DNA from: Hyalangium versicolor | GTDB taxonomy: Bacteria; Myxococcota; Myxococcia; Myxococcales; Myxococcaceae | Direction of reading: 5' to 3' | Length of the DNA: 64,000 nt | Assembly: GCF_020103695.1 (NCBI RefSeq) | Contig: NZ_JAHXBF010000019.1 | Span: forward strand, 186,001 to 250,000 | Part shown: piece after piece, positions 58,678 through 64,000 of the stretch | How positions within the stretch are numbered: position 1 is the first letter of the stretch | Layout of the letters: the number at the start of each line of letters is the position of its first letter | Notes under the pieces: generated by a model | Databases searched by the model: none | Told to the model about the DNA's origin: nothing | What the model saw: the letters and a program-made list of their open reading frames with translations, nothing else | Position numbers and translations under genes: made by a program

Positions 58678-61377
58678 TCAGTCCGAGCGCAGCGCCGTCA
58701 CCGGATCCACGCCGGTGGCGCGCCGCGCGGGCAGGTAGCTGGACAGGAGCGCCACGGCCCCCAGCACGGTGACGACCCCCAGGAAGGTGAGCGGGTCCGC
58801 CGCGCTGACGCCGAAGAGCATGCTCCGCAGCAGGTACCCCATCCCCAACGCCACGCCGACTCCGAGCGCCAGGCCCACCGCGGTCAGCCGCAGCCCCTGC
58901 CCCACCACGAGCCGGAGCACGCTCGCACGGCTTGCGCCCAGCGCGATGCGCACCCCCATCTCCCGAGTGCGCTGCACCACCGTGAAGGCGAGCACTCCGT
59001 AGATGCCCACGGCGGCGAGCAGGATGCCCGCACCTCCGAACAGCGCCAGCAGCAGCGCGGTGAAGCGCGTCCGAGAGGCGGTGCGCATGGCCACCTGCTC
59101 CAGCGTCCGCACGTTCGCCACGGCCAGCTTCGAGTCCAGCTCGCGCACGGTGCGCCGCGCCGGTTCCGCCAGGGACGTGGGAGACAGAGAAGTCCTCAGC
59201 ACCACCGTCATGGCTCGGTTCGCCGCATCCCTCGCGTCTCCGAGCGGCCCGTGCAGCAGGTAGTACTCGGCGCGGGCCTCGTCCTTGAGGCTCTGCGCGC
59301 GGACATTGGCCACCACGCCAATCACCGTCATCCACGGGAAGGGCTCGCGTCCTGGGCTGCTCCTGACCCGGAAGCGCTTGCCGAGCGGATCCTCCCCGGG
59401 CCACATCGCCCGCGCCGCAAGCTCATTCACCACGGCCACCTCGAGCCTCGGGCCGTCATCCTCGGCGGAGAAGTTCCGGCCCTTCATCACGCGGATCCCC
59501 ATGGCGCGGAAGTAGTCGGGCGTCACCGCCAGGAAGTTGGGCGACGGGCCCACCTCACCGGCGGCCAACGTCTGGCCCTCGATGTCCACATCCCACGTCG
59601 CCCGCGAGCCACCCATCGGCAGGCCCGAAGTCGCCGCCACGGACTCCACCCCAGGCACCGCGCGCAGGCGCTCGAGCAGCTCGCGGTAGAAGCGGGCCAC
59701 CTGGGGCCCCTTCTCGTACTGCGCGCTCGGGAGGGAGAGATCCAACGTCAGCACGCGCTCCGCGTCGAAGCCAGGCTCCACGTGGCTCAGCGCCCAGAAG
59801 CTGCGCAGCAGGAGCCCCGCGCCCGCCACCAGCGTGACGGCCAGCGCCACCTCGGTCACCACCAGCACGTTGCGCGCCCTCAGTCTGCGCAGGCCTGCGG
59901 TGAACCCCTTCCCGGCTCCCTGGAGCGCTTCCCGCGGATCACTCCGCGTGGCCTGGAGCGCAGGGAGCAGTCCGAAGGCCAGCCCGGACACAATGGCAAT
60001 CCCCATCGTCACGCCCAGGGCGGACAGATCCACCTGGGCCTGGGTAGCTCGGGGCAGCATTCCATCCGCGAGCGCCAGAAGCGCATCCACGCCCCACTGC
60101 GCCAGCATGAGTCCGCCCAGCCCTCCGCCCACACCCAGCACGAGGCTCTCCGTCAGGAGTTGCCGCACGATCCGCCACCGGCTTGCGCCCAGCGCGGTCC
60201 GTACCGCCAGCTCGTGCTGCCGCGCCTCGCCTCGGGCGAGCAGCAGGTTGGCCACGTTCGCGCAGGCGATGAGCTGCACCAGGAGCACGGCCCCCAGCAA
60301 CAGCAGGAGCGCCTCGCTGACCCCACCCACCCACTGTTCCCGCAGGGAGATGACCAGCGCGTCAAAACCCAGGCGCGTGGGGTAGTGCTCGGGATAGGTC
60401 TCCACCAGCCGTCCAGCCAGGGTGGACAGCGCCGTCTGGGCCTGCTCCAGCGTCACGCCCGGAGCCAACCGGCCCAGCGCCCCCAGGCTGTGAGCCGAGC
60501 GCCGAGCCGGATCCAACGGGCCCAGCGCCAGGGGAACCAGGAACTGGGCATCTCGGAACTCGAAGTCCTCCGGCAGCACTCCGATGATGGTCCGGGACAC
60601 GCCGTCCATCCACAGGGGGCTGCCAATCACCGCCGGATTCGCTCCGAGTCGCCGCTTCCAGAAGCCGTGGGTGACGACCACCACCTGATCCTTGCCGGGC
60701 ACATCCTCCTCGGCGGTGAACCGCCGGCCCAGGCTGGGGACGACCCCCAGCACCTCGAACATCGAGGCTTCCACCTGCACCCCGGCGAGGCGCTCGGGCT
60801 CACCCTCTCCCGTGGAGACATTGAAGTACTCCCAGTCGAGTCCACTGAAGGCGCTGAACGTGTCGCGCGCCTGCCGGAAATCCTCCAGCTCGGGCTGGGA
60901 GATGCTGAACCGGTCAGCGCCGATGCCCGGCATGCGGGTGAACAGGGCCACCAACCGCTCCGGGTGAGGGTACGGCAACGGCTTCAGCAGCACCCCCTCC
61001 ACGATGCTGAAGATGGCGGTGTTCGCTCCGATGCTCAGCGCCAGCGTCAACACCGCGGCCGCCAGGAAGCCCGGAGAGCGCCGCAGCGAGCGGAGCGCGT
61101 ACCGGACATCCTGCCACAGCGAGTCCCAGAGCTCCGCGCGCCGGGCGGACTGCTCGCGGGCACCGGACTCCTCCTCACACTCGCGGCGGATGCGCTCCAG
61201 GTCACCGAAGCGGCGCAGGGCCTCGGCCTGGGCGGCCTCTCGAGACATCCCCTTCGCCATCAACTCCTCGGCGCACGACTCCAGGTGGTAGCGCAGCTCC
61301 TCATCCACATCCGCGCGGACGTTCGAGCCCCAGAACCGCAGGTAGCGCCGCCAACCCGCCTCGGGCCTGCGGCTCAT
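58678..61377 (-). CDS. ADOP/MacB-type ABC permease (FtsX domains)
   Basis: An 899-residue permease. The cytoplasmic N-terminus (residues about 1-90) holds the PadR-linked ADOP domain (ELRYHLESCAEELMAKGMSR). Then there is one transmembrane helix, a large periplasmic MacB_PCD-type region, three helices with FtsX motif (LLLLGAVLLVQLIACANVAN), a second periplasmic region (TLDLSLPSAQYEKG) and a final three-helix FtsX block (LAAVGIYGVLAFTVVQRTRE). This is the duplicated layout of the acidobacterial/myxobacterial ADOP family; no ATPase gene is beside it. The start overlaps the PadR stop by 4 bp (ATGA). Likely exports a compound or lipid; substrate unknown. Confidence 0.92.
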   Translation of the reverse strand: MSRRPEAGWRRYLRFWGSNVRADVDEELRYHLESCAEELMAKGMSREAAQAEALRRFGDLERIRRECEEESGAREQSARRAELWDSLWQDVRYALRSLRRSPGFLAAAVLTLALSIGANTAIFSIVEGVLLKPLPYPHPERLVALFTRMPGIGADRFSISQPELEDFRQARDTFSAFSGLDWEYFNVSTGEGEPERLAGVQVEASMFEVLGVVPSLGRRFTAEEDVPGKDQVVVVTHGFWKRRLGANPAVIGSPLWMDGVSRTIIGVLPEDFEFRDAQFLVPLALGPLDPARRSAHSLGALGRLAPGVTLEQAQTALSTLAGRLVETYPEHYPTRLGFDALVISLREQWVGGVSEALLLLLGAVLLVQLIACANVANLLLARGEARQHELAVRTALGASRWRIVRQLLTESLVLGVGGGLGGLMLAQWGVDALLALADGMLPRATQAQVDLSALGVTMGIAIVSGLAFGLLPALQATRSDPREALQGAGKGFTAGLRRLRARNVLVVTEVALAVTLVAGAGLLLRSFWALSHVEPGFDAERVLTLDLSLPSAQYEKGPQVARFYRELLERLRAVPGVESVAATSGLPMGGSRATWDVDIEGQTLAAGEVGPSPNFLAVTPDYFRAMGIRVMKGRNFSAEDDGPRLEVAVVNELAARAMWPGEDPLGKRFRVRSSPGREPFPWMTVIGVVANVRAQSLKDEARAEYYLLHGPLGDARDAANRAMTVVLRTSLSPTSLAEPARRTVRELDSKLAVANVRTLEQVAMRTASRTRFTALLLALFGGAGILLAAVGIYGVLAFTVVQRTREMGVRIALGASRASVLRLVVGQGLRLTAVGLALGVGVALGMGYLLRSMLFGVSAADPLTFLGVVTVLGAVALLSSYLPARRATGVDPVTALRSD

Positions 61378-61718
61378 GTGGCCTCCGGAGTGAACGTGAG
61401 CACCTTCGAGACCGCGTCCGCGAAGCGCTGCCAGCTCGTGGTCTGCGCGCGCAACTGCTGCCGGCCCGCGGTCGTCAGCTCGTAGAAGCGAGCGCGGCGG
61501 TTGTTCTCCGACACGCCCCACTCGGAGCTGATCCACCCCCTGCGCTCCAACCGGTGCAGCGCCGGGTACAGCGAGCCCTCCTCCACCACCAGCGCGTCCT
61601 GCGTCACCTCCTGGATCCACCGCACCACGGAATAACCATGGCGCGGCCCCCAGCTCAGCGTCTTGAGGATCAGGACATCCAGCGTCCCCTGCAGCAGCTC
61701 CATGTCCGCCTTCGGCAT
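61374..61718 (-). CDS. PadR-family regulator
   Basis: A 114-residue winged-helix regulator. ELLQGTLDVLILKTLSWGPR, GYSVVRWIQEVTQDALVVEE, GSLYPALHRLERRGWISSEW are the standard PadR blocks, with a short C-terminal dimerisation helix. It is a subfamily-1 (short) member. It is translationally coupled to the ADOP permease downstream, the usual pairing for this family, in which PadR represses the permease operon until a ligand or membrane stress is sensed. Two repeated operator-like sites lie directly upstream. Confidence 0.92.
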   Translation of the reverse strand: MPKADMELLQGTLDVLILKTLSWGPRHGYSVVRWIQEVTQDALVVEEGSLYPALHRLERRGWISSEWGVSENNRRARFYELTTAGRQQLRAQTTSWQRFADAVSKVLTFTPEAT

Positions 61719-61722
61719 CGCG

Positions 61723-61777
61723 TTCCCCTAGAATGACAAGGGAAGAGTCACCCACTTCCCCTAGAACGTCAAGGGGA
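61723..61777. promoter_or_regulatory. Duplicated PadR operator with TCCCCT...AGGGGA arms
   Basis: Two related 22-bp sites begin at 61723 and 61756. Both start TTCCCCTAGAA and end in CAAGGG; the second closes as a perfect TCCCCT/AGGGGA inverted repeat, the first as TCCCCT/AGGGAA. The 33-bp offset is about three helical turns, so two PadR dimers could bind on the same face. The sites lie within 60 bases upstream of padR. Confidence 0.62.
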
Positions 61778-61858
61778 GGGGCCAGTGTTCCTCACTGAAC
61801 GGACAGTCTGCTCCCCCGTGGGAGGGAGTGTCCGAAGGATGCGTGTACGCTCCCGGCC

Positions 61859-64000
61859 ATGCCACCGCCCATGGACGAGAGAGCCTTCATCGCCCGCATC
61901 GAGGCCGCGGAGCCGGACGTGTTCGCCGCCCTGCTGTCGCGTCCCAGCCGGGATGAGGAGCGCGCGCTGCGGGCCTACTTCGGGGACACGCGCTTCGAAC
62001 GGCTCCACACGATGGCGATCCGCCGCGCGGGCGCCGCACGAGGCGCGCGTGCTCCCCGAGGCAACGTCGTCGTGATGCCCGGCATCATGGGCAGCGAGCT
62101 GTCGGAGTACTCGGGTGCGAGCGCGAGCGGCATCTGGCTCAACCCGCTGCGGCTGGCGATGGGGGGAATCGCGCACCTGCGCCTGGACGACACGGGCCAA
62201 CCGGTGTTCGACGTGCGTGCCTCGGGCGTGCTCAAGCTCTTCTATGGAGAGATCGTCCTCGCGCTCTCGGAGAACTGGAACGTGCAGACGTTCTGGTTCG
62301 ACTGGCGGAGGGACTTGCGGGATTCGGCGGCCGAGCTCGAGGAGCAGATGCGGACCTGGTTCCCCGAGAACGCGCCCGTGCACTTCATCTGCCACTCGAT
62401 GGGTGGGTTGGTGGCGCGCACCTTCATCCAGGCCTATCCGCAGCGCTGGCGCTCGATGTGGGACAAGGACCCGAAACGGCCGGGAGCGCTGGGCGGCCGG
62501 CTCCTCATGCTGGGCACGCCGAATCACGGCTCGTTCGCGGCGCTCCAGGTCATCACCGGCCTGGAGAAACTCGTGCAGTGGCTGGCGATGCTGGACATGG
62601 AGCACTCGCTCACGGAGGTGCTGTCCATCCTCAACACCTTCGTGGGCACCTTCCAGATGTTGCCCTCGCCGCGGGTGATGAAGGACATGGAGCCGCTCTA
62701 CCACGCGGACACCTATGAGGACCTGCGCGTATCCCAGGACCGGCTGGACGAAGCCCGAGCGCACCACGATCGGCTGGCGAACGTGGTGGATCCCGAGAGG
62801 ATGCTCTACGTCGCCGGCTACAACCTGCCCACCATCCATGGACTCGCCAGTACCGACGGGCTGCGCTCCCCCAACGCGTACACGGTGACGCGAGCGGGCG
62901 ATGGCCGCGTGCCCCACTCCCTGGGCCTGCTGGAGGGAGTGCCCACCTGGTACGTGGAGTCGGCCCATTCGGCCCTGACGCTCGATAGACGTGTACTGAG
63001 CGCGTTGGACTCCCTGCTCACCCAGGGCGAGACGGATCAACTCTCGCCGACGTGTCCGCTCCAGGTCCGCGGCCCGAAGAAGGATGACCCGAGTGCGCGG
63101 CGGCAACTGGAGTTGGAGCACGAAGAAGCGGACCGGGAGGTGCGGCAGTTGGTGGAACACCTCCAGGCGCGAAGCACGCGAGGCACGGCGCCGCCCTACC
63201 TGATGCGGGACGAGGTGAGACTGCAGGAGAGGCTCGCTGGCACGATGCTCGGGGACACTGAGACCCTCCTCCCGGAGCCGCAGCCCTCGGGGCCCGCGGC
63301 GAAGCGGGTGCGGGTGGAGCTGCGCATCGCGCGGGGGTACATCCAGTCGTTCGAGAGAGACGGAGCGCGGGGGCTGCCCGTGGATGCCGTTTCGGTGGGC
63401 CACTACCTGGGCGTCGTCCCCCAGCGAGCGGAGCGGGCGCTGGACGAGGAGATCAGCCGGGCGCTGATGGCCCAACGGGGCCGTGGCTCGGAGCAGCTCG
63501 AGGAGTCAGACCTGCTGCTGACGCAGTACTCGGAGCGCGGCGTGCTGCGCGGAGAACTGGGGCAACCCTTCTTCGTGAATGATCCTCGCTCGCCGGGGCG
63601 GCTCATCGTGCTTGCGGGCATGGGCATACCAGGGCGCTTCGGCATGCCCGAGCTGACCGTCACCGTGCGCGAGCTGTTCTGGTCGCTGAGCCGGATGGGC
63701 AAGAAGCACCTGGCCACGGTGCTGATCGGCTCCGGCGAGGGCAACCTCTCTGTGGAGGAGGCGGTGCGCGCATGGATCCGCGGCGTGCAGCAGGTGACGT
63801 CGGGCTCGGACATGGCACTGCTGCAACGCATCACCTTCGTGGAGGTGGACGGAACCAAGGCCCGAGCGCTCCAGGAGGCGCTGCGCGGCGAGGTGGCCCG
63901 GCTGCGGATGGATCCCCGCCTGGAGCTCGACTTCGAGGAGCTTCCGGCGGCGGAGCTGCGCCGCAAGCTGCAACCGCCGAAGTCACCTCCCACGCACCAG
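61859..64000 (+). CDS. Large alpha/beta-hydrolase (LCAT/PGAP1-like) fusion, partial
   Basis: The frame from ATG 61859 stays open to the window end (714 codons). Residues about 65-400 are an alpha/beta-hydrolase: VVVMPGIMGSEL, FWFDWRRDL, nucleophile VHFICHSMGGLVAR, LLMLGTPNHGS, YNLPTIHG, and a late AGDGRVPHSLG and ESAHSALTL. This is the pattern of lecithin-cholesterol-acyltransferase-like/PGAP1-type esterases. From about residue 490 a second, helix-strand region (ELRIARGYIQSFERDGARGL, LIVLAGMGIPGRFGMPELTV, TVLIGSGEGNLSVEEAVRAW) resembles the peptidase-M17 N-terminal or macro-type fold found in CHAT-linked proteins. No signal peptide; the start lacks a strong ribosome-binding site. Overall role unknown. 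Confidence 0.78.
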   Translation, partial: MPPPMDERAFIARIEAAEPDVFAALLSRPSRDEERALRAYFGDTRFERLHTMAIRRAGAARGARAPRGNVVVMPGIMGSELSEYSGASASGIWLNPLRLAMGGIAHLRLDDTGQPVFDVRASGVLKLFYGEIVLALSENWNVQTFWFDWRRDLRDSAAELEEQMRTWFPENAPVHFICHSMGGLVARTFIQAYPQRWRSMWDKDPKRPGALGGRLLMLGTPNHGSFAALQVITGLEKLVQWLAMLDMEHSLTEVLSILNTFVGTFQMLPSPRVMKDMEPLYHADTYEDLRVSQDRLDEARAHHDRLANVVDPERMLYVAGYNLPTIHGLASTDGLRSPNAYTVTRAGDGRVPHSLGLLEGVPTWYVESAHSALTLDRRVLSALDSLLTQGETDQLSPTCPLQVRGPKKDDPSARRQLELEHEEADREVRQLVEHLQARSTRGTAPPYLMRDEVRLQERLAGTMLGDTETLLPEPQPSGPAAKRVRVELRIARGYIQSFERDGARGLPVDAVSVGHYLGVVPQRAERALDEEISRALMAQRGRGSEQLEESDLLLTQYSERGVLRGELGQPFFVNDPRSPGRLIVLAGMGIPGRFGMPELTVTVRELFWSLSRMGKKHLATVLIGSGEGNLSVEEAVRAWIRGVQQVTSGSDMALLQRITFVEVDGTKARALQEALRGEVARLRMDPRLELDFEELPAAELRRKLQPPKSPPTHQ

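Noticed and set aside
58534..61485. 983-codon open frame opposite the ADOP permease
   Set aside because: Protein is His/Arg/Gln-rich low complexity; the minus-strand permease has full FtsX motifs and a coupled PadR start.

Overview
The window reads as chromosomal DNA of a high-GC, predatory-type deltaproteobacterium, almost certainly a myxobacterium of the Cystobacterineae (Archangium/Cystobacter/Stigmatella-like; the genus is inferred). The reasons are very G/C-rich third codon positions, a myxobacteria-restricted TIGR02265/DUF2378 protein, an FHA-type sigma54 activator, multi-GAF/PAS histidine kinases, golvesin-type and DUF4398 envelope proteins, and an intact isovaleryl-CoA (aib) operon with mvaS. 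No transposase, prophage or CRISPR array is visible.

Layout. 1-3430: minus-strand TadE/TadG-like pseudopilin genes, followed by a secreted protein with four CX3C motifs. 3567-6092: FHA-sigma54 regulator divergent from a RimK-like ATP-grasp ligase. 6219-14657: DsbA-like oxidoreductase, zinc-ribbon membrane protein, Gly/Asn-repeat lipoprotein, further lipoproteins, a TolB-like propeller, a three-domain amidase, a phosphoesterase and the TIGR02265 protein. 14682-16348: an atypical SDR with a Cys4 knuckle and two tandem tRNA-like genes with unusual extended acceptor stems. 16349-18299: a divergent LysR/extradiol dioxygenase pair. 18326-19599: a compact graspetide RiPP locus (plesiocin-type precursor and ATP-grasp macrocyclase), which I consider the most interesting item. 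19634-31426: Kup transporter, hybrid-sensor kinase, DUF378, desaturase, two tandem membrane paralogues, TetR/hydrolase pair, truncated globin. 31479-41001: exonuclease, plant-like polyphenol oxidase, DUF4398/OmpA lipoproteins, an island-like two-gene segment of different base use, GNAT, and an S9 peptidase. 41241-43469: histidine kinase. 43548-47498: a class II lanthipeptide cluster (LanM and two mersacidin-type precursors with unlike cores). 47634-53952: small metabolic and regulatory pairs (DUF1338, macro domain, SDRs, ArsR/AHSA1, TetR/thioesterase). 54004-58631: aibR-aibA-aibB-aibC-mvaS, the leucine-independent route to isovaleryl-CoA for iso-branched lipids, preceded by a perfect operator palindrome. 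58678-61777: PadR-controlled ADOP/MacB-type permease with duplicated operators. 61859-64000: start of a large alpha/beta-hydrolase fusion running off the window.

The genes form many small, separately controlled units rather than one pathway. The two RiPP loci and the aib operon are the clearest co-operating sets. Start codons were chosen from ribosome-binding sites, signal peptides and neighbour overlaps. Family names come from motif recognition by eye; no database search was run.
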